Source of the DNA: Glandiceps talaboti
Taxonomy: Eukaryota > Hemichordata > Enteropneusta > Spengelidae
Length of the DNA: 64,000 nt
Assembly (NCBI RefSeq): GCF_964340395.1
Contig: NC_135566.1
Span: forward strand, 11,782,001 to 11,846,000
Reading direction: 5' to 3'
Numbering within the stretch: the stretch's first letter is position 1; each line of letters begins with the position of its first letter. A program made the position numbers and the translations under genes. Shown one piece after another: positions 12,901 through 28,545 of this stretch. The notes below the pieces were generated by a model, which was not told the origin of the DNA, searched no databases, and worked only from the letters and a program-made list of their open reading frames with translations.

Positions 12901-15476
12901 ACCCCTCACCTCACACTACCCATACTGATGTTTATTCATAATTTGTTTTAGGTCAAACCAGGAGGAATTGTACCAGAATCCTACTACAACCAAGAACCAG
13001 TTATTCCAGACGATGCCAATCTTACAAAGCAAGTTGTCAAACATGGCCAAAAATTTGACCTAAACTATACTGTTGATATACCTGGAAGTGCCATCAGGTA
13101 AGGGGTTCTTTGTAATTAGAGATACACAAACAAGTCGGCCTACTTATGGTGATCTTGTTGCATATATATACAAATTTTGTGTTTCAAACAAAATGCTTAA
13201 ATGAAGTTGCCAGGAAATCTAGTTGAGGCTGAAAGAAAATAATAGAAATGGAGAGTGTTATGTATGTTTTTGAGTTGTTCATTTGAATAATTTACTAAAA
13301 TTTGCAAAAATCTATAATTCAGATACATCTTCAAGACAGAGGAAGGAGACATTGGTTTACAAGTGATGGTTCAGACCGGTACCATGGCGATGAAAACCGT
13401 CCAAGCACTAGAGAAACACAACTCTCATTTAGTCTATGAAGATGGAAGTTTCACCTGTGATGAACCTGGAAAATGTAAGTGATAAAAGAAAAATCAACTA
13501 AGCACTGAATACACTTTGAAAAAATACTGCAGAAATGAAGTATAAAAATACTGGCGTGTTTTGTATCGTGAAAGTAAACGATTACCATGGAAACCACCTC
13601 GGTTTCATGCTGAAACCCCATTTGTATAGTTTCATTTGTATTGAAGGGTACAAAATGACATTCTTCCATCTACAGATAATTCAGGAAAAATATTTCTAAA
13701 TATCTTTCATAAGGCAAAATAAAAAAAAATAGTGTGTTTCCAATAACCCGACTGACCCTAGTTTAAAACTGCCAACCCTAAACATTTTTTAAAACATTTA
13801 AAACAAAAATATATTGACCTTCATGTATGTCTGTTTTCTTTCCCCAGCGATATCTGTACATATTTCATCAAACTATCACAGCAGGGGTAATTTGTCCAAC
13901 AGTTCATTTGGTTTTGGGTCGAAGCAATTTTTTTCAAAAATAAAAATAATTTATAAGAAGATGAAATAAAATAATATAATCCTGACCTATCAACCCTATT
14001 TTCTGAGGCTATGTTATCGGAAACACATAATTACATTTTTTTTCCACCATATGATTTGCACAAATATATGTATATTTAATTTCATAGAATAATTCATCTA
14101 AACCTAATAGTACTAAGACACTCCAATGCAAGTAAGAGAGGCTTTTGTTTAGTAGTGACACGGATGTCAAACCATTCGTGAATGATAAATTAAATATTTT
14201 AAATTTCAATTGTAATTTTCATGATTGCTTTACACTAATGTACATTACAATCCCTTTCATAGTATAATTAGATGTTATTCCTCGATATTTTTCTTCATTC
14301 AGCTGGAAAATACTCTAACTAAGGGCCGAATCACTAGACAAGTAGTGACAAAAGCCTTAGGTCACGTGTGTTTTTTAGCTGAATGAAGAAAAATATTGGG
14401 AATAAAATACTAGTAATTAAAACCAGGGCCTGTAACATCAAAGGAAAATTGGACAAAATACTGGCAATTTTGAACATTTTTGACAAAAAATTGGAACAAC
14501 GCAGGACCGAATGATGTAAACACATGTTGTCATGGCATGGACACACATGCCGTGACTTAAATAAACCAGGTATAAATTCCCACATTTCTTGTTCAACTTG
14601 ACTTGTGCGTGGAATAATACCGGTATACAATAGTCCTGATATGCTCAATACACGTATGAAATGTGTTTATTTGATATCGGCGTGGATGTTAAACATTTAA
14701 TGAAAGACAATTTAAATGTTTTAAATTTAAATTCGTGGCTGTATCTTGATTTGTGCAAATTTACATCATATTTCATTTTATTAAGTGTTATACCCGATGG
14801 TACTTAACAAGATCAGTCAGGAATAAAGTGTTTGTACTTTTAGTCATTTAGTGAAAGTAGAATTCATCACAGATGAAATGCTGTATTTTTAAATCTAAGT
14901 GGAATATTCATCATTATATTTCAATTTACGCTAACTAAATGTACATCATATTTAATGTCATCAAATGATATACTTAATGGTACCAAACACAATCAGACAG
15001 GTACAAAATGTGTTTTAGTCATGTAGATATGAAATAATTAAGTGCTTAAAATATAACTTTTTGTTCAAAAAACGTGTTTGCCTATGGTTGAACCAGTGAC
15101 ATTAAAATACCAGTAAAAGAATTAATTACCATTTTCATTTTTTCACCCCATATATTTTGTCACTTGTGGGTAGTGTATGTACCGCTCACCACAACTTGAT
15201 CACAAGAGGGCAGTGTTTATTACATAGGTTTGTTGAGCACCACAGTGGTATTGACAGATTTCCTCAATAGGAAAGTGCCTCAAGGTTGTGACAATTTGTC
15301 ATTCAATTACTAAGTTCTTCTTTTGAGTTTAATGTTACTGATTATTTTGGTGGTATTTATTTTCAGATATCCTGAGATTTGATAACAGTCACTCCTGGAC
15401 CAAAAACAAAACTCTGCATTACTTCTGTGAGGTGATTAACCCTGATGACATCAAGGAGGAAGAAACACACCTGTAG
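904..15476 (+). CDS. SEC14L: SEC14-like protein (CRAL-TRIO plus GOLD domains)
   Basis: Cytosolic lipid-binding/transfer protein of the SEC14L2 (tocopherol-associated protein) type, 394 aa. Exons: 904-957, 6988-7060, 7974-8017, 8846-8908, 9745-9838, 10440-10537, 10826-10921, 11735-11879, 12263-12372, 12952-13097, 13323-13474, 15367-15476; all have AG/GT borders and join in frame. The start MSGFIGDLSPKQEEKL matches the family N terminus. The CRAL-TRIO N region covers about residues 10-80. The lipid-binding domain (about 85-245) includes DLEGLGTKHLWKP, DNYPETAK, RAPRIFPA and HWGGTMTDP. A C-terminal GOLD domain (about 270-385) carries YILRFDNSHSWTKNK. Length matches vertebrate SEC14L2-4. Introns hold many repeats, including a decayed chimeric exon copy in intron 9. 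It converges on the carbonic anhydrase. Which SEC14L paralogue it corresponds to, and its ligand, are not decided. Confidence 0.94.
1816..2135 (+). mobile_element. Dispersed non-autonomous element, copy 1 (intron 1 of SEC14-like)
   Basis: Begins TGTGGTTCCGATTAC, then CTCAATTTTAGAATAGGTGG and a T-rich centre, and ends with GGTCAGCAGTG and GGTCGGGTAACCAGAATC. A second, oppositely oriented copy lies at 13733-14030 and a partial third at 38672-38735. The two ends are weak inverted repeats. The transposon class is unknown. Confidence 0.55.
3098..3130. repeat. Perfect 15-bp inverted repeat with 3-nt loop
   Basis: GTGGGTTACCAATTT, the loop CTA, then the exact reverse complement. It lies in intron 1 of the SEC14-like gene. 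No known function. Confidence 0.9.
4939..5545 (+). repeat. Degenerate ~60-bp tandem repeat interrupted by a LINE tail
   Basis: The unit contains GAGCCAATCAGTTACCAAG, then CAAGTCCAGTGAAG, TTAACACTACATTGCATACA and a TTTTACATATTAT end. Copies lie at about 4939-5010, 5273-5333, 5336-5393, 5395-5460, 5463-5525 and a partial from 5527. The first copy is separated from the rest by an unrelated insert at about 5011-5268. All within intron 1 of the SEC14-like gene. Confidence 0.8.
5022..5190 (-). mobile_element. 3' end of a non-LTR retrotransposon (CR1/L2-like), reverse orientation
   Basis: Read on the minus strand it has GACTAGTTC, GAACTATTTCTGTGG, an AATAAACGATTC stretch and a (TTCAA)n tail. The same arrangement occurs on the plus strand at 53323-53516, which supports a shared LINE 3' family. 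It has split the tandem repeat in which it lies. Confidence 0.6.
5841..5944. mobile_element. Foldback element, family A copy 1
   Basis: A 104-bp near-palindrome. The arms begin AGACTGTAAGATACGTCATG and end CGTACCTTACAGACT, with GCCCTCA/TGAGGGC inside. It is flanked by the 11-bp direct repeat ATATGCACATT (5830-5840 and 5945-5955), which looks like a target-site duplication. A related copy lies at 45115-45224. In intron 1 of the SEC14-like gene. Confidence 0.75.
7190..7545 (+). mobile_element. Intronic repeat with foldback head, family H copy 1
   Basis: Starts with a roughly 140-bp foldback (GTTATTCCACAATATTTTC ... GAAAAATATTGGAGAATAAC), followed by about 200 bp that also occur, in the same order, after the matching foldback at 14274-14404. 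Shared landmarks include TTGTTCAACTTG/ATGTTCAACTTGGC and a GTGCATGG/GTGCGTGG block. Diverged direct repeats containing AATTCCTATGTATGATTT lie at about 7157 and 7551. Confidence 0.65.
8263..8795. repeat. Compound (CA)n/(CATA)n microsatellite with CACAGTGACA units
   Basis: About 530 bp of CA and CATA repeats with a recurring CACAGTGACACACAC unit. It ends about 50 bp before exon 4 of the SEC14-like gene. Open reading frames across it are artefacts of the repeat. Confidence 0.98.
9340..9501 (+). mobile_element. 3' end of an L2-like non-LTR retrotransposon
   Basis: Contains an AAGACTTATCTGTTTAGCAG stretch (the typical K-T-[HY]-L-F end of ORF2), TGTAAAGTGCCATTGAACA, GGCGCTATATAAATCTC and a (GATT)n tail. 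This is the usual layout of L2/CR1-group 3' ends. Lies in intron 4 of the SEC14-like gene. Confidence 0.65.
10215..10425 (-). mobile_element. Probable retroelement tail, reverse orientation
   Basis: AATAATAATAACTTTATTGC followed by CACAAAAGCCTACAATGG looks like the reverse of a SINE or LINE end with a microsatellite tail. A weaker similar stretch lies at about 12117-12215. The family is not identified. Confidence 0.35.
12413..12550 (+). pseudogene. Chimeric duplicated pseudo-exon of the SEC14-like gene (intron 9)
   Basis: The first 25 bases (TTCAGATACATCTTCAAGAC and on) copy the acceptor and start of exon 11 at about 13318. They are fused directly to a copy of about 110 bases of exon 10 (from GATTGTACCAGAATCC to CTAAACTATACTGTT). 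Order is reversed relative to the gene, so this is not a retrocopy of spliced mRNA. A 5-base insertion (after CCTACT) and a 1-base deletion in the A-run before TTTGACC break the frame, and no donor site follows. Similarity is high, so the event looks recent. Confidence 0.88.
13733..14030 (-). mobile_element. Dispersed non-autonomous element, copy 2 (intron 11 of SEC14-like)
   Basis: On the minus strand it starts TGTGTTTCCGATAACATAGC and ends CGGGTTATTGGAAACACA. The inner CCAACCCTAAAC block and T/A-rich centre match the element at 1816-2135. Inverted terminal sequence TGTGTTTCC[AG]ATAAC is visible at both ends. Confidence 0.6.
14060..15030 (+). repeat. Degenerate ~185-bp tandem repeat with an inserted foldback
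   Basis: Three diverged units share AT-rich text such as TTTAAATTTCAA, GTACATCATATTT and AATCAGACAGG/GATCAGTCAGG, then TTTTAGTCAT. Units lie at about 14060-14271, 14672-14850 and 14851-15030. The family H element (14274-14650) interrupts the array between units 1 and 2. Confidence 0.6.
14274..14650 (+). mobile_element. Intronic repeat with foldback head, family H copy 2
   Basis: The foldback head (GTTATTCCTCGATATTTTTC ... GAAAAATATTGGGAATAA, 14274-14404) is followed by sequence homologous to 7345-7545, including TTGTTCAACTTGACTTGTGC. It lies in intron 11 of the same gene that carries copy 1 in intron 2. Confidence 0.65.
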
Positions 15477-16554
15477 TTTCCCCCGACGATGACCTTGTGT
15501 GAAAGCAGTGCTGCTTAAATGCTACAATGACCCAACGCGGTGTATCCTCTTGAAGTGCATTCTAGTTATAGTTTCACTTTTTAGTCCTTCACTCTGCCAT
15601 GCTGCAAATATCAGTTGTTTGTTTTCATTTTGCCTCATAACCTCTTCAAGTTCTGTCCAAATAAGGAGAAGTTCAGTCCATATAAGGAGAGAACCAATCA
15701 AATACTTACACTTAACATTCAATCAAATGAATGGATAGTAAACAATAATCAAAACTGTGTTACTATGGAAACAATTAAAACTTGCACACCTTTCCAGTGC
15801 AATATCATATAACTATAATTTGTCTTTATCTTATCCATAATTCATATTTCATAAAGCTGTCTGAGATTTGACTATCAATATCATTAATCTCCAGTGATAT
15901 TGGACAGTATCATTCAAGTTGGCAGTTTTTTTCAGTAAAACTTCTGCAAAGTTCTTATCACTTCTGTCAAGGTGTTCAAGCTTTGTTTCTGCTGTAAGTG
16001 TTTTTGATATAGAATCTAATCCATCCTCAAAATTAGGATTGCCTCGTTATTAAAAACAAACATTTTTTGTATGACAAATTTTCTTCCACTTTTCTTCCTT
16101 CGATGTGCCTTCCTTCAATGTATATTGGGATCAGTGACATAAAATATAGGCCCTGTTTGATTAATACAGTAAAGTAACAGAGGGCAGTATCCTGATTTGC
16201 AGTAATTCACTCACATAACTGAAATAATTCAACATTGTTATTCATAACTTTGTAAAAACCAGTGCAATGAATGTTCTCAACACATGAAATAACTCACAAG
16301 TATTTTTTTTTTTGTAGTTCCACTGAAAATGTGTGACCTGAAATTTCTAGTTGTAAACATTCAATGCAGAAACAATGCATTTTGTTGTAGAACTGTTTAT
16401 TCAAAAAAAACCTTCAAAGTTACATCTTACACTTCAAAATTTTAAAAACTGTATACTGGGAAAAGCAATTTCATGAATTTTTGTGTGATATTGAAGTTTA
16501 AAAGCTTTATATGATCATTGATATCAGTATTGCATGTTTTTTTTTTGAAAGGTA

Positions 16555-16560
16555 AATAAA
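16555..16560 (+). terminator. Poly(A) signal AATAAA, probable SEC14-like mRNA end
   Basis: Canonical AATAAA about 1.08 kb after the stop codon, followed by TG-rich sequence. It is the best-placed signal I see in the 3' region, but it is not proven. Confidence 0.5.
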
Positions 16561-16604
16561 ATGCATACTTGTAATCTTGACTTGTGACAGGTTTCATATT
16601 TGAT

Positions 16605-16900
16605 GAATTTTACATGATGGTTGACAAGATGATGGAAATAATTGCAACATTTATGCAAATTTCACACCTTTACCACCTAAGTGAGGCATAAAAATCACAA
16701 CTTCTGGTTGGTTCTCTGGGTTGGTTGACAAGATGGTGGACAAGATTTATGCATATTTCACACCTTTACCACCTAAGTGGGGCATAAAAATCACAACTTC
16801 TTGTGGTTGACACTAAAGATGGTGGAAATGACTGCAACATATATGCAAATTTTACACCTTTACCATCGATGAAGGGCATGATAATGACAACTTCGTACTT
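16605..16900 (+). repeat. Three-unit tandem repeat (~90-110 bp)
   Basis: Each unit has GGTTGACAAGATGRTGG or similar, TATGCAAATTTCACACC, TTTACCACCTAAGTG and GGCATAAAAATCACAACTTC. The third unit is the most diverged. Lies just past the SEC14-like poly(A) signal. Confidence 0.85.
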
Positions 16901-17210
16901 GTCAAGAAACTTGTCCAATGTTCATGTAACAGTTCATGTAATAAACATGTTAGCCAATTCAACAAGAAATCATATGAACCCTGATATGAATGATGACATG
17001 TGCTTCAAGTTACAGATAACAAGGCCTTGTGAAAACTTCCCAAAGACATCAAGAGTACTGTAGGTCAGCTAGCAGACTAAATGCAAGGCCACAATACAAT
17101 TTCACAACATAGGCCACAACTTGAATGTTAGTTTCTGCCGATTGTTTCGTTGATCGCTGTAAAACTTCACTCCTGGCTATACTCTGTGAGTACAGAGTTA
17201 ACATTGCAGA

Positions 17211-22830
<5,620 letters not shown>

Positions 22831-23550
22831 GTTGCTCTGTGAAATAAAGAGGCAGATGTGTAACAACATTTTATAAAGGGTGAGAGTTAAATTTTATACA
22901 GCTTGTCCGGTATTTATTAATAAAGGTTAAATTTATCCCTTTGAACATATATGGTAGTGATGAACGGCTTCCGTAATGAAGGGGTAATATTCTAACTGTA
23001 AAGTTAATCATTAGGTCATCGTAGGCGCATATCTATGCTAGACTGTACCGTTGTTCCTATACAGAGTGTGATGCTGTACTGTAGCGATGAATGCGTCACC
23101 TGTTTGGGAACGGGGATGTGCACATGTGACACACCTGGGGCACATACCTGAGTCACCAGGTGACGTCATTATGAACACAACTGGTGGTTTGAGAGATTTG
23201 TGTCCATACACCACGTCCTCTGATGTGTTGACACAGTATTGATTTGTAGAAGTTCAAGACTCACCCATTTTCCGGTGCATCCTTCATAGTTGACGTGGAA
23301 GTGTATTTTTAGATTCTCCCAACTTGATGAGCACCCCACCCAATCCCCATCCTGTGGCCCTCCACACCTAAGCTCACATTGCCTCTAAACTTCAAAAGAA
23401 GTTGATCACCAACAATACAGTATATACATGTAATAAACTATTCGAGTGACTTACAATATTATATCTTGTTTACGATGACCTGCTGTTACCACGATAAATA
23501 TGACGATACTTTCGTCTGTGTATGAACCTGTGGATTGGAAGCAACGAAAC

Positions 23551-23692
23551 CATCATGTGCACGTGGTGCACAGGCACTCAAATCAATGTGTAGAAAAAAA
23601 ATATGTATTGTATGTAAATAAGACTTATTTACACTCATATTTTTTTTAAATCATACACATTGATTCGAGTGCCTGTCACAGTGACGTGATGT
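23551..23692. mobile_element. Foldback element (~142 bp)
   Basis: The arms contain ACAGGCACTCAAATCAATG and its inverted partner CATTGATTCGAGTGCCTGT. Complementarity continues through AT-rich sequence to the centre near 23621-23628 (AAGACTT). No autonomous relative is seen in the window. Confidence 0.8.
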
Positions 23693-24139
23693 ATGTAATA
23701 CAGTTTTAGCAATTATTTACAATAACCCCCCCCCCCCCATGATATATTATTGAAATATGGTTGTATATTACTCCTAGCCTTGGAATAATACCGTTAGACC
23801 AACAACACACATGACCCTATTCATTTCCTCTAGACCGTTACCATGGTTATAGTCTGATAAGCGTAACTGTCTAGAAAAGTATATAAAATAGTTAACCACC
23901 TAACATTATATCTATGTGTTATGAGATAGAACGAAACACCGCAAGTTGCACCGTCACCCTTGATTTTGAAGGAGACAGCATCACCTACTAGTGGGAGGGA
24001 AGAAACTTTTTTTTAATTAAGTCATGTGAGAGGTAGTAGATGGTAACCTATTCAACCCTGTTACTGTTGAGCCTGAGACCTACTGACCTACTACTTCAAT
24101 GACGCGATCGCTGGAGGGAGCCACCAACGGTGAATAGAA

Positions 24140-24163
24140 ATGAAAATGGCTGCCCCCATGTAA
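24140..24163 (+). promoter_or_regulatory. Upstream ORF in the PGAM5 5' region (7 codons)
   Basis: Reads MKMAAPM then TAA, 65 bases before the PGAM5 start. The second ATG has A at -3 and G at +4 (AAAATGG), a good initiation context. The sequence AAAATGGCTGC also resembles a YY1 site. It matters only if the transcript starts upstream of it. Confidence 0.5.
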
Positions 24164-24227
24164 ATTTACATGCACGCACCCTCCGGTGTAATCTTTGTCG
24201 CTATTCACTATAAGGAATTGGTGTAAA

Positions 24228-27200
24228 ATGAGTTCTTTCCGCATTGGAAGCAAGCTATTACGACTAGCATCTGGTATTGGTGTTGGTGTTACCGCTGTTG
24301 TATGTGCATACAAGCTCGATAAAGATGGCAAGGTTGCCCTGTCATCATGGACCACCAATCACACACCCAGTGTGCCATGGGACCATAACTGGGATAAGTA
24401 AGTGTGGATGTATTGGGATTTCTCATGTTTTAATCAACACCAATATTGCTATATCATTTCATGGAAGTCTTGAATCACATTAGTTCATGAAGCCTAACCT
24501 GTTTACGTCACAATCTGTGATATCAATGAATTTTGCTAAGCTTCATAGGGACACATAATATTTCTAAGATTGTTGTTTTCCTTGTCTACTTACAAGCTAC
24601 TGTATATAAAATATGATAACACGGTAACCCAAGCCTACTTGTATTTATACATTTGTAGTATCAGGATTCGTAAACATTTTCTTTAGGGAAACAACAATCT
24701 ATGACATAATATGTGCCCCTGTGGTCATGAAATGCACCTTGATGGGCCTACGGGAATATTGTTTAAAAACATGATTTTACGGATTAGGGGGACCATATTT
24801 TTTTTAATGTTTCTCATTACCTTTTCATGGCAACTATTGGTTGGTCGGTCAGTCAGTTTTTTTTTTAAAGTTAAAAAATACAAAATCATCATCTTCATGT
24901 TTCCATGCCTCGAGCTCCTTTTCCTCCTCTCTATCTTCTTTTTATTGGATTTCTGGTAACAAGTCCTTTCCCAACTTCTCTACATTTGTCATGTTCTCTA
25001 CTTGAATAATTTCTATCATGAAAGAAATGCTCTGTTAACTTCATGAACAAATGTTGTAGTCACTGCCATGACTGTAGATAACGTCAATAGTCCAGACACT
25101 TGCTTATTCTTGCCAGAGAGGGCGATGTTCCGCAAAATATTAAGAGTGGGCGAAAAAAAAATTTAATTTGTCCAAGCTGAAAATTTGGGTCAGTTGGGTA
25201 ATGAGAAAATGAAATAGGGTCACCCTAATATATATTATATCTACCTATAGGTGTTAATATTGAATAGCCATATAATAAAATGTATCTTTGTTTTCATCAA
25301 CACTTTGTAATCCCACTCATACATAAAAAAGATAGCACCAGTTACAAAATGAAAGCATGTACATTTTTTTAAAGATCATAAGAACAAAAGATTTTGATGA
25401 GGGAAATTGTTAGTAAGATAATAACAATGGTTGAGTGTCACTTGTTAAAGGGGCACAAGCTGAGTTTATACATATTTGGGTGTAGTTTTTACTACATATT
25501 TAAAAGATACTCACAGTATTGTACCTACTGACACACACTTAACCATCACTTGCAATTAAATGAACTCATACTGGTATTATGATAACACCCATAAACGATC
25601 TGATGACGTTATATTTGTTACATATAAAAATAATATTCAGGAAATCCCTACCATGCATTCAACTAACCATGCCAGAAGACAATCGTAATGGTATAGGAGA
25701 CATGCCTAAACATTAACGTTATATTGGAATGTAGTTTTATCTAAGTATTTTCACCTGAGTAAAAAGCTTACAAACTCAGCTTGTGCCACTTTAATATTAT
25801 CATATGTATTAATTTTGTGTTACAGACGGGATCCTGGTAGCCTTGTTAAACCAGTAACTAAGGTGACTGAGTTAGATACCGGAGAAACTCACAAAGAAAA
25901 ACTAGAAAACGCTAAGTCAACAGCAACTAGGCATTTGTTCTTAATAAGACATGGTCAGTATGATATGTCATCACATATAGATGAAGATCGCAAGTTAACA
26001 GAATTAGGTAAGTTGAGGACTGATCTCAACCAAGTCTACAGACAGAAAGTTTAACAATTTTACAGGTATACAGGTCTACAGGTACCAGCTTTACAGCTGT
26101 TTTCACTAAGTTTCAGGAAAGAGAGCAGATTATTTAAATAAGCTATAATAGGACTGATTTCAGCCAAGTTTGTAGACAGAAATTTTAGCAGATTGAGTAT
26201 AAGTAAGGAAGGTTAGAGCTGTGTCTGGCCAAGAAAGTTAACAGATTAAGGTAATTTAGGTCAAGATGGATTCCAGACAAGTGTGCAGACAGAAAGTGAA
26301 AGTTAACATATTGAGGTAAGTTAAGAACTGTTTTTAGCTAAGTCTACAGTCTAGAATGGAATATTGGAAAAAATGAATCAAACTGAACAACATCCTCTTA
26401 CTTACAGCTATCGAATGGACGTTGGTTTAATTAACTGTACTCACAGAAGGGTGACACTATTGGTGATAGATTCATACTGCCATAGACAGTGGAGAAGTTC
26501 TCCTCATGTCTGTGATTCTACAGAGGAACTGCTATCACCCACTTTTGTAATCTACCACATTGAACAACAATAGATTTAGTTTTTGCATCTATCTTAATAA
26601 ACTGAGACCTCGTTGGCCAGAGTAGTACATTTTTGTGTATATTTTGGTGACTTGTTATTTCTAGGAAAGCTTCAAGCAGACAAGACTGGCCAAAGACTTA
26701 AAAACCTAAACCATCCCTATGACATAATAACTATTTCTACCATGCAACGTGCCAGAGAAACTGGTGATATCATCAGGAAACACTTACCAGATGCAAATGT
26801 TGGCTTTTGTGATTTTATAAGAGAAGGTGCACCAATTCCACCAGAACCACCAGTTGGTCACTGGAAACCTGAAGTCAAAGTAAAGTCATGTCTTTTCATT
26901 TGTTGTTATAGTTAGTACATTGTATTGTGATTTGTGGTTGTACATGGTACATTCAATCTACAACCAGTGACAAGCTAGTATTTACAAGTGAAACTTGTTA
27001 CAGAGATGGAAATTAATTACAGTGCTCCCAATCAAAGTAAGAATAATGAAGTACTGCAATATATTGATACATTACAGAACTTGTCCTGATATAATGACAT
27101 AGATTTTGCTATAATAGTCACTACATTGCCTACATAGTAGCAAAGTTTTATAACAGTGTACTTTATATGCCACCCAAAAAGGCCAACTGGTGTGCAATAT

Positions 27201-28468
27201 TCATAGTTGCAAATAAACACCTGTCTATTGGTAGATATCATCATGGCTAGATGTACAGAGTGATGTATTAGACAACAAACCTTGGTAACTGTAAGAGGTG
27301 CCAAATTTGAAATTTGTTGTGATTGAAATTATCAGTAATGATGTGCACAATTGTGGCATATCATTGATCTAAATTCTGTACAAAGACACAGACCCATTTT
27401 AGTAATGTATGAAAATGTTGCAGTAGTTTGTCATTCACACTTTTATTAGAAGCACTGTAATGAATTGGATTAATAACACTTGGCACAGCATGTTGGAACT
27501 ACAGAGACACATATTTTATGGTTTGATAAGAATAGTTTATGATATGTCAGCGGAACTTGATATTCATTAGTGAATGTGAGCTTTTATATAAAGAAGCAAT
27601 AAACTGTTCTTGAAATGTATCACAAGTTTCGGTAGTTGCAACATGCTGAGGCGAGTGTCATTAATCCAATTCATTTATTAACTTTCCCAGTTTGTAACAA
27701 ATTACACTTCTAAATAGTCTAGTTCCCGTAAGTGCGCATTATAATTGCTACTATCATCTCTACTCGCATCATCATGTTTATATGAATGTTGTCGGGGGTG
27801 AGCACAGATTTCTATGCAAGAGTAATGACTTTGACCATATGTGAGTGGAGATGATCATAGTAATCGTAGCGCACATAGGAACTAGACTAGTTTGCAAATG
27901 ATTGCCTGTCACTGGTTGTTTTCTGTGTATTGATCATTTTGCTTCTGGGTCAAACCATTTGGTTCATCCTTTTTAAATGATATACAGGCATGTAAACATT
28001 GACAATAACTCTTCGCTCAAAAAAGTCAATTTAACTATTATAACAAGGACTGTTTAAACAACTTAAAACTTCCATAATTTATTATGCATGTGATAATTAT
28101 GATTTCAATATCAATTTTTCATCTTTTTTTGCAGCAGTTCTTTGAAGAAGGAGCCAGGATAGAGGCAGCTTTCAGAAAGTATTTCTACAGAGCAGACCCA
28201 GAACAAACTAAAGACAGCTATGAAATACTTGTGTGTCATGCCAATGTTATTAGATATTTTGTTTGTAGGTAAGTTATTTGTCTTTTATTATATACATGTA
28301 CACATGATTTTATGTAATACAGACAGAGAGTGTCATCAGGGACTTCAAAATACTGTAAACCGTAATACTGATGACCAAGCTGTCATGACAGCCGAGTTTT
28401 TCTAAAGTACAGGATGGGTGAGGGACCACAGTCACAGGAGAAATAAGACAGACACAGACACAGACACA

Positions 28469-28545
<77 letters not shown>

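Larger units (their letters stand above)
15477..17210 (+). other. SEC14-like 3' UTR and convergent spacer to carbonic anhydrase
   Basis: After the stop at 15476 no coding exon is supported. The likely 3' UTR runs to about 16580, near an AATAAA at 16555. Then comes a three-unit tandem repeat (16605-16900). The two genes converge with about 1.7 kb between stop codons. Confidence 0.7.
22831..24227. other. Divergent spacer between carbonic anhydrase and PGAM5
   Basis: About 1.4 kb with no supported coding exon. It should hold a 5' UTR exon and promoter for carbonic anhydrase (minus) and the PGAM5 promoter (plus). It also holds a 140-bp foldback (23551-23692), a C-run near 23727 and an upstream ORF at 24140. 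Confidence 0.6.
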
